From Rhizorhabdus wittichii RW1 (GTDB taxonomy: Bacteria; Pseudomonadota; Alphaproteobacteria; Sphingomonadales; Sphingomonadaceae): 64,000 bases of DNA. Location: the NCBI GenBank assembly GCA_000016765.1, contig CP000699.1, positions 3,621,001 through 3,685,000 on the forward strand, in the 5' to 3' direction. Shown in pieces: positions 27,225 through 35,702 of this stretch (position 1 is the stretch's first letter; every line of letters starts with the position of its first letter). The notes below the pieces were generated by a model, which was given only the letters and a program-made list of their open reading frames with translations, was not told the DNA's origin and searched no databases. The translations under genes were made by a program, and so were the position numbers.

Positions 27225-29051
27225 ATGAAACCCTTCGTCCTGCCGTCCCGCGAGGAATCGATGCAGCGGCTGATGCGCGGCTATGCCCGCGTCGCCGGCT
27301 TCACCCGCGACCTCGCTTATTCGGTCGCCGACCGGATCGAGGAGCGCGCCGCCGACGCCGCCGACACGCCGTTCATCCTGTTCGAGGACCAGTCGATCAG
27401 CTTCGCGGCGATGAACCGGCGCGCCAACCGGGTGGCGCACGCCGCGCGGGCGGCGGGGCTGGGGAAGGGCGACGTCGTCGCGCTGCTGATGCTCAACCGG
27501 CCCGAATTCGTGACGATCTGGCTGGGCCTCGCCAAGATCGGCGTCGTCACCGCGCTGCTCAACACCGGCGCGACGGGCGAGGTGCTGGGCCATGCGCTGC
27601 GCCAGGTCGACGCCCGCGCGCTGATCGTCGGATCAGAGCTGGCGGCGACGGTCGAACGGATGGCCCCCGACGCGCTGCCGCCGCTGCTGTTCGAGCAGTC
27701 GGAGACGGGCGCGGACCGATCGGCCCATGGCTGGCGCGACCTCGACGCGGCGATGGCCGGGGCGCGGGACGACGATCCGCCGCGTGACGCGCGGGCGGGC
27801 GTGGTGCTCGCCGATCCGCTCTACCTGATCTTCACCTCGGGGACGACCGGCCTGCCCAAGGCGGCGCGGATGAGCCACATGCGCTTCCTCAACGCCGGCG
27901 AGATGATGGCCGGGCTGATGGCGTTCGGCGCGGACGACGTCCTCTACTGCGTCCTGCCGCTCTACCATGGCGCGGGCGGCATGGTGGTGCCGTCGGTGGC
28001 GCTGGCGACCGGCCGGCCCTTCGTGCTGCGCCGCAAGTTCAGCCGCTCGGGCTTCTGGCCCGACGTGCGCCGGCACCGGATCACGGCGGTCTATTATATC
28101 GGCGAGATCGTCCGCTACCTGCTCGCGGCCCCGCCGGCGCCCGGCGACCGCGACCACAGCCTGCGGGTGATGACCGGGGCGGGGCTGAAGCCGGACCTGT
28201 GGGAGGCGTTCGCCGACCGCTTCGGCGTCGACGCCATCATCGAGGGGCTCGGATCGACCGAGGCCAATTACGGGATCACCAATGTCGACGGGCGGCCCGG
28301 CTCGGTCGGGCGCCTGCCCTATCCCCGGGCGACCAACATCCGCATCCTCAAATGGGACGTCGCGGCGGGCGAGCATGTCCGCGACGCCGCCGACAACCCT
28401 GTCGAGGCGGGGCCGCACGAGGTGGGCGAGCTGGTCGCCGAGATCCTCGACGGCAACGGCGTCGCCGGCTTCTTCGAGGGCTATACCTCGGCCGAGGCGA
28501 CCGAGGCGAAGCTGCTGCGCGACCTGTTCCGGCCGGGCGACCGCTGGTTCCGCTCGGGCGACCTCGTCCGCTTCGACGAGGAGGATTATTTCTTCTTCGT
28601 CGACCGGGTCGGCGACACCTTCCGCTGGAAGAGCGAGAATGTCTCGACCGCCGAGGTGGAGACGGTGCTGTCGGGCTTTCCGGGGCCATCGGTCGTCAAC
28701 GTCTACGGCGTCCGCGTGCCCGGCACCGAGGGTCGCGCCGGCATGGTCGCGCTGACCTATGGCGACGGCGCGGCGTTCGATCCGCAGGGCTTCCACGCCT
28801 TCGCCGTCGAGCATCTCGCCGCCTATGCGGTGCCGCTGTTCGTGCGGCTGTCGGCGACCGCCGAGATGACCACCACCTTCAAGCTGCGCAAGGTCGACCT
28901 CCAGCGCGAAGGCTATGACCCGGCGGCGGCCAAAGGCGACCGGCTCTACGTCGCCGACCCCGCGGCCGGCCGCTACGTCCCGCTGACCGGCGAGGCGCTC
29001 GCCCGGCTCGGCATCCCGCCCTTCGAAGGAGCATCCGGCGATGCACGTTGA
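27225..29051 (+). CDS. FATP/VLACS-type acyl-CoA synthetase
   Basis: A 608-residue AMP-forming ligase with ATP loop FTSGTTGLPKAA at about residues 203-214 and the signature FRWKSENVSTAEVE of the FATP/very-long-chain acyl-CoA synthetase branch. In mammals this branch includes the bile-acyl-CoA synthetase. It is the first gene of the operon that continues with chsE2-, chsH2-, chsE1-, chsH1- and ltp2-like genes, so activation of a steroid side-chain carboxylate is the obvious proposal. The stop overlaps the next start by 11 bases. Confidence 0.85.
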   Translation: MKPFVLPSREESMQRLMRGYARVAGFTRDLAYSVADRIEERAADAADTPFILFEDQSISFAAMNRRANRVAHAARAAGLGKGDVVALLMLNRPEFVTIWLGLAKIGVVTALLNTGATGEVLGHALRQVDARALIVGSELAATVERMAPDALPPLLFEQSETGADRSAHGWRDLDAAMAGARDDDPPRDARAGVVLADPLYLIFTSGTTGLPKAARMSHMRFLNAGEMMAGLMAFGADDVLYCVLPLYHGAGGMVVPSVALATGRPFVLRRKFSRSGFWPDVRRHRITAVYYIGEIVRYLLAAPPAPGDRDHSLRVMTGAGLKPDLWEAFADRFGVDAIIEGLGSTEANYGITNVDGRPGSVGRLPYPRATNIRILKWDVAAGEHVRDAADNPVEAGPHEVGELVAEILDGNGVAGFFEGYTSAEATEAKLLRDLFRPGDRWFRSGDLVRFDEEDYFFFVDRVGDTFRWKSENVSTAEVETVLSGFPGPSVVNVYGVRVPGTEGRAGMVALTYGDGAAFDPQGFHAFAVEHLAAYAVPLFVRLSATAEMTTTFKLRKVDLQREGYDPAAAKGDRLYVADPAAGRYVPLTGEALARLGIPPFEGASGDAR

Positions 29052-30213
29052 CTTCACCCCCGGGCAGAAGGCGCTCCGCTCCGAGTTCCGCGCCTATCTC
29101 GACGGCATCATGACCCCCGAGGTGCGCGCCGCGACGGTCGATGCCGAAAGCGGCCCGGTCTATCGCGACGTGATCCGCCGGATGGGCCGCGACGGCTGGC
29201 TCACGCCGGGCTGGCCGGTCGACTATGGCGGCCGGGGGCTCGATCCGCTGACCCAGAAGATCCTGCTCGAGGAGCTGGTGCTGGCGGAGGCGCCCTTCCC
29301 CTTCGTCACCGTCAACACCGTCGGGCCGGCGCTGATGCGGCTCGGCACCGAGAAGCAGAAGCGCGAGATATTGCCGTGCATCGCGACCGGCGAGCTGATC
29401 TTCGCGATCGGCTATTCGGAGCCGGGAGCGGGCACCGACCTCGCCAGCCTGGCGACCCGCGCGGTGCGCGACGGCGACGACTATGTCGTCAACGGGCAGA
29501 AGATCTTCACCAGCGGCGCGGAGGGCGCCGACTATGTCTTCCTCGCGGTCCGCACCGACCCGCAGGCGCCGCCGCACAAGGGCATCACCATCCTGATGAT
29601 GGACACGCGGCTGCCCGGCTTCTCGGTCTCGCCGATCTGGACGGTCGGCGGCTTCCGCACCAACGTCACCTATTATGAGGATGTCCGCGTCCCCGCCGAC
29701 ATGGTGATCGGCGAGGTCAACGCCGGCTGGCGGCTGATCGCCGAGCAGCTCAACCATGAGCGGATCGGCCTCGCCGCGCTCAGCTACAGCGGCAATGGCT
29801 GCTTCGACCAGGTCGTCCAGTGGGTGCGCGAGACGCCGGCGGGCGCGGGGCGGCTGATCGACGTGCCGTGGGTGCGATCGACGCTGGGCGAGGCCTATGC
29901 CCTGCTCCGCGCGATCGGGGTGATGGGCAACCGGGTCGCGGCGCAGGTGGCGCAGGGGTCGACCCGCGCCGACCTCGCCTCGGGCCTCAAGGTGTTCGGG
30001 ACCGAGGGGATGATCCGGGTGATGCGGCTGCTGCTCGATGTGCTGGGGCCCGCCGGGCTGATCCGCGAGGGATCGCCGGGCGCGGTGCTGCGCGGACGGA
30101 TCGAGCGCGAATATCGCAAGTGCCAGATCAACACCTTCGGCGGCGGCACCGCCGAGGTGCTGCGCGACATGGTGGCGCAGGTCGGGCTCGGCATGCCGAG
30201 GGGAGGACGCTGA
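29041..30213 (+). CDS. chsE2: Acyl-CoA dehydrogenase, ChsE2/FadE29-like subunit
   Basis: A 390-residue flavoprotein of the acyl-CoA dehydrogenase family; FadE29 (ChsE2) is about 387 residues. Landmarks are WPVDYGGRGLDPL, FAIGYSEPGAGTDLASL (FAD contact), FTSGAEGADYVFLAVRT and the C-terminal INTFGGGTAEVLRDMVA. In mycobacteria ChsE1 and ChsE2 form an alpha2beta2 enzyme that desaturates the three-carbon steroid side chain. A second, divergent subunit is encoded at 31159-32286. Which of the two corresponds to E1 or E2 is assigned by length and C-terminal pattern only. Confidence 0.75.
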   Translation: MHVDFTPGQKALRSEFRAYLDGIMTPEVRAATVDAESGPVYRDVIRRMGRDGWLTPGWPVDYGGRGLDPLTQKILLEELVLAEAPFPFVTVNTVGPALMRLGTEKQKREILPCIATGELIFAIGYSEPGAGTDLASLATRAVRDGDDYVVNGQKIFTSGAEGADYVFLAVRTDPQAPPHKGITILMMDTRLPGFSVSPIWTVGGFRTNVTYYEDVRVPADMVIGEVNAGWRLIAEQLNHERIGLAALSYSGNGCFDQVVQWVRETPAGAGRLIDVPWVRSTLGEAYALLRAIGVMGNRVAAQVAQGSTRADLASGLKVFGTEGMIRVMRLLLDVLGPAGLIREGSPGAVLRGRIEREYRKCQINTFGGGTAEVLRDMVAQVGLGMPRGGR

Positions 30214-31151
30214 TGGGCGATCTGCTCGAACAGGCGCGCGCCTGGGTCGGACGGCCGGCCAGCCCGCCGGCGACGGCGCGCGACCCGGTCAACCTGCCGA
30301 TGATCCGCCGCTGGTGCGAGGCGATGGGGGAGACCAACCCCGTCTATCTCGACGAGGTGGCCGCGCGCGCCGCCGGCCATCCCGGCATCGTCGCGCCGCC
30401 GGCGATGCTCGACGTCTGGGCGATGGCGCCCTACCGCCCCGGCGGCCGCACCGCCGAGGAGGGGATGGCGGTGCTGAGCCTGTTCGACGATGCGGGCTAT
30501 ACCGGCGTCGTCGCGACCAACGTCCGCCAGGACTATGGCCGCTACCTGACCTTGGGCGAGGTCGTCACCTCGACGCCGATCGTCGCCGACGTGTCGGACG
30601 AGAAGCGGACCGCGCTCGGCATCGGCCATTTCGTCACGCTCGCCTACGACTTCACCGTCGCCGGCGAGCCGGTCGGGCGGATGACCTTCCGGGTGCTGAA
30701 GTTCAAGCCGAACCTGGCCCAGCCCCAGTCCCGGCCGGCCGAACCGGCGGCGGAGACGAAGGTCTGGCCGCATCCGCGCCCGGCGATCACCCATGACAAC
30801 GCCTTCTTCTGGGAAGGGGTGAACCGGCGCAAGCTGCTGTTCCAGTCGTGCGAGGGGCGGCTGCGCCATCCGCCCGGGCCGATGGACCCGCTGACCGGAT
30901 CGCTCGATTTCGAGATCGTCGAGGCGAGCGGGCGGGGGACGATCCACAGCTTCGTCGTCATGCACCAGCCGCGCCTGCCCGGCTTCGACTATCCGCTGCC
31001 GGTCGTGCTGGTCGAGCTGGAGGAAGGCGTCCGCATCGTCGCCAACATGATCGACGCCGCCGCCGAGGCGATCGAGATCGGCCGCGCCGTCGTCGCCGAC
31101 TTCGTCGAGGTCGAGCCCGGCTATCTCCTCCCCGCCTTCCGCTTCGCCTGA
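30213..31151 (+). CDS. chsH2: MaoC-like hydratase fused to DUF35, ChsH2-like
   Basis: A 312-residue two-domain protein; mycobacterial ChsH2 is about 311. Residues 1-170 form a MaoC/FAS1-type half-hotdog (MGETNPVYLDEVAA, GIVAPPAML). Residues about 190-312 form a DUF35 OB-fold (FFWEGVNRRKLLFQSCEGRLRHPPGP), whose usual zinc cysteines are partly missing (only SCEG remains). ChsH1-ChsH2 hydrates the side-chain enoyl-CoA, and the DUF35 domain docks the Ltp2 aldolase. Start and previous stop overlap as TGATG. The loss of the DUF35 zinc Cys is worth noting. Confidence 0.85.
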   Translation: MGDLLEQARAWVGRPASPPATARDPVNLPMIRRWCEAMGETNPVYLDEVAARAAGHPGIVAPPAMLDVWAMAPYRPGGRTAEEGMAVLSLFDDAGYTGVVATNVRQDYGRYLTLGEVVTSTPIVADVSDEKRTALGIGHFVTLAYDFTVAGEPVGRMTFRVLKFKPNLAQPQSRPAEPAAETKVWPHPRPAITHDNAFFWEGVNRRKLLFQSCEGRLRHPPGPMDPLTGSLDFEIVEASGRGTIHSFVVMHQPRLPGFDYPLPVVLVELEEGVRIVANMIDAAAEAIEIGRAVVADFVEVEPGYLLPAFRFA

Positions 31152-31158
31152 GGACATC

Positions 31159-32286
31159 ATGGACTTCACCCTGACCGACGACCAGCAGGCGCTGCGCGAC
31201 CTGGCGGCCCGTATCCTCGACGATGCGACCGGCGACGAGGCGATCCGGGCCTTCGCCGACAGCGGCCGCCCCTATGACGCCGTGCTGTGGAGGACCCTTG
31301 CCGAGGCGGGCATGCTCGGGCTGGCGCTGTCCGTCGAGGCGGGCGGGCTGGGGCTCGGCATGGTCGAGTTGGGGCTGCTGCTGGAGGAGCAGGGCCGCAC
31401 CCTCGCGCCGCTGCCGCTGACCCCGGTCGCGCTCGCCGGCTGGGCGATCGACGCGCATGGAAATGCTGCGCACAAAAAATGGCTCGGCGCGATGCTGTCG
31501 GGCGCGGCGATCCTCGCCGTCGCGATCGAGGAGGTCGGCGGGGTCGACCCGTGCGATCCGGCCATGACCGCCGCGCCGGACGGCGACGGCTGGCGACTGG
31601 GCGGCGCCAAGGTCGCGGTGCCCTATGGCGCCGAGGCGCAGGCGCTGCTCGTCACCGCGCGCACCGCCGCCGGGCCGGCGCCGTTCCTGGTCGAGGCCGG
31701 GGCCGCAGGCCTGACGGTCGAGCCGCAGCGCTCGACGAGCGGCGAGCCGCAGGCGATGCTGCGCTTCGACGGCGTGCGGCTGGCCGGCGACGCGGTGCTC
31801 GGCCCGGCGGGCGGGCGGGCCGCGATCGTCGCCGACCTCGTCCGGCGCGCGCAGGTGGCGCTGGCGCTGCGCCAGGTCGGCGTCGCCGCCGAGGCGCTGC
31901 GGCGCACCGCCGATTATGCGAGCGGCCGGATTCAGTTCGGCAAGCCGCTCGGATCGATGCAGGCGGTGCAGCAGCGCGCCGCCGACGCCTTCATCGAGGT
32001 CGAGGCGATGCGTTCGACCGCTTTGCTCGCCGCCTGGCAGATCGACGCCGGCCGCGTCCAGCCGGCCGACGTCGCCACCGCCAAATATTGGGCGGCGATC
32101 GGCGGCCACCGCGTGGTCCATGCTGCGCAGCATCTGCACGGCGGGATCGGCGCCGACATCACCTATCCCATCCACCGCTATTTCCTGACCGCCACCGCGA
32201 TCGGCGAGGCTCTGGGCGGCGCCGCCCCGATGCTTGCCGCGATCGGCGATGCGGTCGCCTCGGGCCGGACGGAGGCGCTCGCATGA
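31159..32286 (+). CDS. chsE1: Acyl-CoA dehydrogenase, ChsE1/FadE28-like subunit
   Basis: A 375-residue acyl-CoA dehydrogenase family protein with a degenerate middle domain and the C-terminal QHLHGGIGADITYPIHRYFLTA that marks the smaller type of subunit in heteromeric steroid acyl-CoA dehydrogenases. It begins 7 bases after chsH2 and its stop overlaps the chsH1 start (ATGA). It should pair with the 29041-30213 product. The placement of chsH2 between the two dehydrogenase genes differs from the mycobacterial order as I recall it. Confidence 0.75.
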   Translation: MDFTLTDDQQALRDLAARILDDATGDEAIRAFADSGRPYDAVLWRTLAEAGMLGLALSVEAGGLGLGMVELGLLLEEQGRTLAPLPLTPVALAGWAIDAHGNAAHKKWLGAMLSGAAILAVAIEEVGGVDPCDPAMTAAPDGDGWRLGGAKVAVPYGAEAQALLVTARTAAGPAPFLVEAGAAGLTVEPQRSTSGEPQAMLRFDGVRLAGDAVLGPAGGRAAIVADLVRRAQVALALRQVGVAAEALRRTADYASGRIQFGKPLGSMQAVQQRAADAFIEVEAMRSTALLAAWQIDAGRVQPADVATAKYWAAIGGHRVVHAAQHLHGGIGADITYPIHRYFLTATAIGEALGGAAPMLAAIGDAVASGRTEALA

Positions 32287-32681
32287 AGACCGTGACCGTG
32301 GGGCAGGCCCTGCCCGAACTGATCGTGCCGATCACCGCCTCCGCCATCGTCGCGGCCGCGATCGCCACCAACGACTATGAGGACGTCCATCACGACAAGG
32401 CCGCCGCGCAGGCGACCGGGGTGCCCGACATCTTCATGAACATCCTGACCAGCAACGGCTTCGTCCAGCGCTACGTGTCCGACTGGTGCGGGCCCGAGGC
32501 GCGGATCGCCGCGGTCGACATCCGGCTCGGCGCGCCCAACTTCGTCGGCGACACGATGCGGATCACCGGGGCGGTGAGCCGGGTCGAGGGCGACGAGGTC
32601 GACGTGCGGGTCAGCGGCCGCAACGCGATCGGTGAGCATGTCGCCGCCACCGTCACGCTGCATTGGAGGGCGAGGGCATGA
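32283..32681 (+). CDS. chsH1: MaoC-like hydratase subunit, ChsH1-like
   Basis: A 132-residue hotdog protein. It matches mycobacterial ChsH1 as recalled: TNDYEDVHHDK carries the catalytic Asp and His of the hydratase-2 motif, followed by DIFMNILTSNGFVQRYVSDWCGPEA and IDIRLGAPN. With ChsH2 it hydrates the C17 side-chain 17(20)-enoyl-CoA. Coupled by ATGA to both neighbours. Confidence 0.9.
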   Translation: MKTVTVGQALPELIVPITASAIVAAAIATNDYEDVHHDKAAAQATGVPDIFMNILTSNGFVQRYVSDWCGPEARIAAVDIRLGAPNFVGDTMRITGAVSRVEGDEVDVRVSGRNAIGEHVAATVTLHWRARA

Positions 32682-33847
32682 GCGGACTGTCCGGCAAGGC
32701 CGCGATCGTCGGCATCGGCGCGACCGAATTCTCGAAGAACAGCGGCCGGTCCGAGCTGCGCCTCGCGGTCGAGGCGATCGCCGCCGCGCTCGACGATGCC
32801 GGGATCGACCGGGCCGAGGTCGACGGGCTCAGCACCTATACGATGGACAATAATCCCGAGATCGAGGTGTTCCGCAACATCGGCGGGCGGCAGCTCAAAT
32901 TCTTCAGCCGCATCCATTATGGCGGCGGCGCCGCCTGCGCGCCGGTCATGCAGGCGGCGATGGCGGTCGCGACCGGCGTGGCCGAGGTGGTCATCTGCTA
33001 CCGCGCGATGAACGAGCGGTCGCAATATCGCTTCGGCACCGGCCACACCCCGCCGCCGGTGCCCAACGCCGAATCCGCGCATTACGGCTATTATGTCCCC
33101 TTCGGCCTGATCTCCCCGGCGTCCTGGGTGGCGATGGCGGCGCGGCGCTACATGCACGAGACCGGCGCCACCTCGGAGGATTTCGGCCGGGTCTCGGTCG
33201 CCTGCCGCGCCCATGCCGCGACCAATCCGGCGGCCTGGTTCTACCAGCAGCCCATCACCCTCGACGATCACCAGGCGTCGCGCTGGATCGTCGAGCCGCT
33301 CCACCTGCTCGACTGCTGCCAGGAATCGGACGGCGCGGTGGCGATCGTCGTCGCCAGCGCGGTGCGCGCGGCGAAGCTCAGGCAGCCCCCGGCGATCATC
33401 CGCGCGGCGGCGCAGGGCGCGGCCGACGACCAGCAGATGATGACGAGCTATTACCGGCCCGACATCGCCCGGCTGTCGGAGATGGACCTCGTCGCCGGGC
33501 AGCTCTACGCGCAGGCGCAGATGCGGCCCGCCGACATCCGCACCGCGATCCTCTACGATCATTTCTCGCCCTTCGTGCTGCCGCAGCTCGAGGCGTTCGG
33601 CTTCGCCGGGCGCGGCCAGGCGCGGCACTTCATCGCGCAGGAAGGGATCGGGCCGGGCGGGCGGCTGCCGGTCAACACCAATGGCGGCCAGCTCGGCGAG
33701 GCCTATATCCACGGCATGAACGGCATCGCCGAGGCGGTGCGGCAGGTGCGCGGCACCTCGGTCAACCAGGTGCCGGGGCCGGGCCACGTCCTCGTCACGG
33801 CGGGGACGGGGGTTCCGACCAGCGGGCTGATATTGGCGGCGGCCTGA
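32678..33847 (+). CDS. ltp2: Thiolase-like aldolase, Ltp2-like
   Basis: A 389-residue thiolase-fold protein. It is close to mycobacterial Ltp2 in many blocks: AAIVGIGATEFSKNSGRSELRLA, FFSRIHYGGGAACAPVM, HQASRWIVEPLHLLDCCQESDGA, INTNGGQLGEAYIHGMNGIAE (as VNTNGG here) and TAGTGVPTSGLIL. Ltp2 is a retro-aldolase that removes propionyl-CoA and leaves a 17-ketosteroid, working on the DUF35 domain of ChsH2. It ends the operon, 15 bases before the convergent BaiE-like gene. Confidence 0.9.
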   Translation: MSGLSGKAAIVGIGATEFSKNSGRSELRLAVEAIAAALDDAGIDRAEVDGLSTYTMDNNPEIEVFRNIGGRQLKFFSRIHYGGGAACAPVMQAAMAVATGVAEVVICYRAMNERSQYRFGTGHTPPPVPNAESAHYGYYVPFGLISPASWVAMAARRYMHETGATSEDFGRVSVACRAHAATNPAAWFYQQPITLDDHQASRWIVEPLHLLDCCQESDGAVAIVVASAVRAAKLRQPPAIIRAAAQGAADDQQMMTSYYRPDIARLSEMDLVAGQLYAQAQMRPADIRTAILYDHFSPFVLPQLEAFGFAGRGQARHFIAQEGIGPGGRLPVNTNGGQLGEAYIHGMNGIAEAVRQVRGTSVNQVPGPGHVLVTAGTGVPTSGLILAAA

Positions 33848-33862
33848 CCCCCTTTCAGGTCG

Positions 33863-34402
33863 TCAGGCCGCCTTGTCGAACCAGGTGATCAGGTGGCTGA
33901 CGTCGCCGCATTCCTCGGGCCTGCGGCCGACCTTGCCGAGATGGTGGACGGTGATCGCCATCGCGTCGGTCAGCGGCTGCACCACCTCCATGATCCGGTC
34001 ATATTCGGTGCGCGCGATCTTCCATGTCCCGTCGATCCGGCGATAGCGGTCGCGGTAGATGGCGGTGCCCGTGGTCACGTCGCGGCGATCGAGCGAGATG
34101 AAGATGTCTTCGAGATACCAGAGGCCCTCGGCCTCGTCGTCGCCGGTCAGGCGGATGTCGGGCATATGGCCGTGGTGCATCGCCACCGCCGACGCGTTGA
34201 AGCTGTTCATCAGGAAGTCGAGCATCTCCGCCTTGCCGGTGAGCGCGACCTTGTAGCCGCCGCCGCGATATTCGACCGAGACGTCGTCGGCGAACAGCGT
34301 CTCCAGCAGCGTTTCGTCGGCGGTGTCGATGCCGCGGAAATAGCGGTGCTTCACCGTGCGGATATCCTCCAGGTCCGATAGCTGCTGCAGCGTGTAGGCC
34401 AT
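33863..34402 (-). CDS. BaiE-like SnoaL-fold dehydratase (candidate hydroxysteroid dehydratase)
   Basis: A 179-residue cone-fold protein. It resembles the clostridial bile-acid 7-alpha-dehydratase BaiE: KHRYFRGID gives Tyr21 and Asp26, MHHGHMPDI gives His76, and GLWYLED gives Asp99. The spacings (5 and 23 residues) equal those between the residues implicated in BaiE (Tyr30/Asp35, His83/Asp106). The C-terminal 30 residues are an extension. Elimination of a ring hydroxyl, such as 7-OH of a bile acid, is the leading proposal. Start 34402 is preferred over 34405 by its spacing to AAGGAG. Confidence 0.8.
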   Translation of the reverse strand: MAYTLQQLSDLEDIRTVKHRYFRGIDTADETLLETLFADDVSVEYRGGGYKVALTGKAEMLDFLMNSFNASAVAMHHGHMPDIRLTGDDEAEGLWYLEDIFISLDRRDVTTGTAIYRDRYRRIDGTWKIARTEYDRIMEVVQPLTDAMAITVHHLGKVGRRPEECGDVSHLITWFDKAA

Positions 34403-34512
34403 CATCCTCTCCTTATCTGTGTAGTGTTCTCTGCTATTGTGAGTGCGATATGTATCCGCATATGGTGGTATATATCACATAATATTATGTATATGCGTAA
34501 AGTTATGAGGGG
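34403..34512. promoter_or_regulatory. Divergent promoter region, BaiE-like gene / OYE gene
   Basis: A strongly AT-rich gap. It contains the perfect 14-base palindrome ACATAATATTATGT (34477-34490), a half-site TGCGTA at 34494-34499 that lies 14 bases before the OYE start, and on the minus strand ATATGCGGATACATAT at about 34448-34463, similar to a site upstream of TonB receptor 1. These are good operator candidates but no binding protein is identified. Confidence 0.55.
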
Positions 34513-35691
34513 ATGGCGGATGGTCGGGATGTGGGCGTGAAGCGACTCCATGGACAGTGCGCAGCCGGACCGCGCGCGGCGCTGTTCGTGCCCTTCGTCT
34601 CGCGCGCGCTGACGCTGCCCAACCGCATCGTCATGTCGCCGATGGGGCGCGCCCATGCCGAAGCGGGCCGGCCGCACGCCGATTACGGCGCCTATTTCCG
34701 GCGGCGGATCGAGGGCGGCGTCGGACTGGCGATCACCGGCGCGGCGGCGGTGGCGCACGACCTGGCCGACTATGACGGCACCGGCCCGCATTTCCACGGC
34801 GAGGACGCGCTGGCCGGCTGGCGCGCCGTGCTGGAGGAGGTCCACATGGCCGGCGGCCGGCTGATCCCGCAGCTCTGGCACACCGGCATGGCGCGTCATG
34901 TCGCGGCGTTCGGGGGCGGGGCGGCGATCGGCCCGTCGGGCTATGCGATCGCCGATCTCGACGCCGGCCGGGGCCCGAGCGGGCGGGCGATGACCGAGGC
35001 GGACATGGACGCGGTCGTCGCGGCCTTCGCCGGATCGGCGGCGGCGGCGCGGGCGCAGGGCTTCGACGGGATCGAGGTCCATGCCGGCCATGGCTTCCTG
35101 CTCGACCAGTTCCTCTGGCCGGCGACCAACCGGCGCACCGACGACCATGGCGGATCGCCGGCCAACCGGGCGCGCTTTCCGGCCCGCGTGGTGGCGGCGT
35201 GCCGCGCGGCTGTCGGCCCCGATGTCCCGATCCTGCTGCGCCTGTCGCAGTTCAAGATCGACGCCTATGGCGCGCGCATCGCCGATACGCCGGACGAGCT
35301 CGGCGCGCTGCTGGCGCCGCTGGTCGAGGCGGGCGTCGACATCCTCCACTGCTCGCAGCGCGAGGCGTGGGAGCCGGCTTTCGCCGGCAGCGACCGCAAC
35401 CTCGCCGCCTGGGCGAAGGCGCTGACCGGCCTGCCGACGATCGCGGTGGGCTCGATCGGCCTGGCTGGCCTGTTCACCGAGGAGGAGGCGGCGACGCCCG
35501 GCGCGGGCCTGCCCGGCGTGTCGCTGGCGCGGCTCGACCAGGTGGCGGAGCAATTGGCGCGCGGTGACTTCGACCTGCTGGCGGTCGGCCGCTCGCTGCT
35601 CGCCGATCCGGCCTGGCCGAACAAGGTGCGCGAAGGCCGGGAGGCGAGCCTGCGGCCGCTCGACTTCGCGGCGCTGACCCAATTGCGGTGA
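34513..35691 (+). CDS. NADH:flavin oxidoreductase, Old Yellow Enzyme family
   Basis: A 392-residue FMN-dependent TIM barrel. Landmarks: LPNRIVMSPMGR, GGRLIPQLWHTG, the catalytic His pair region GFDGIEVHAGHGFLLDQFLWPATNRRTDDHGGS, and FDLLAVGRSLLADPAW. It should reduce an activated C=C bond, for example a 4-ene, 6-ene or 1-ene of a 3-ketosteroid. The fused Fe-S/flavodoxin-like half found in BaiCD/BaiH is absent. The start at 34513 is close to GAGGGG; a GTG a few codons downstream is an alternative. It precedes an SDR in the same operon. Confidence 0.85.
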   Translation: MADGRDVGVKRLHGQCAAGPRAALFVPFVSRALTLPNRIVMSPMGRAHAEAGRPHADYGAYFRRRIEGGVGLAITGAAAVAHDLADYDGTGPHFHGEDALAGWRAVLEEVHMAGGRLIPQLWHTGMARHVAAFGGGAAIGPSGYAIADLDAGRGPSGRAMTEADMDAVVAAFAGSAAAARAQGFDGIEVHAGHGFLLDQFLWPATNRRTDDHGGSPANRARFPARVVAACRAAVGPDVPILLRLSQFKIDAYGARIADTPDELGALLAPLVEAGVDILHCSQREAWEPAFAGSDRNLAAWAKALTGLPTIAVGSIGLAGLFTEEEAATPGAGLPGVSLARLDQVAEQLARGDFDLLAVGRSLLADPAWPNKVREGREASLRPLDFAALTQLR

Positions 35692-35702
35692 AGGAGAAGG
35701 CG

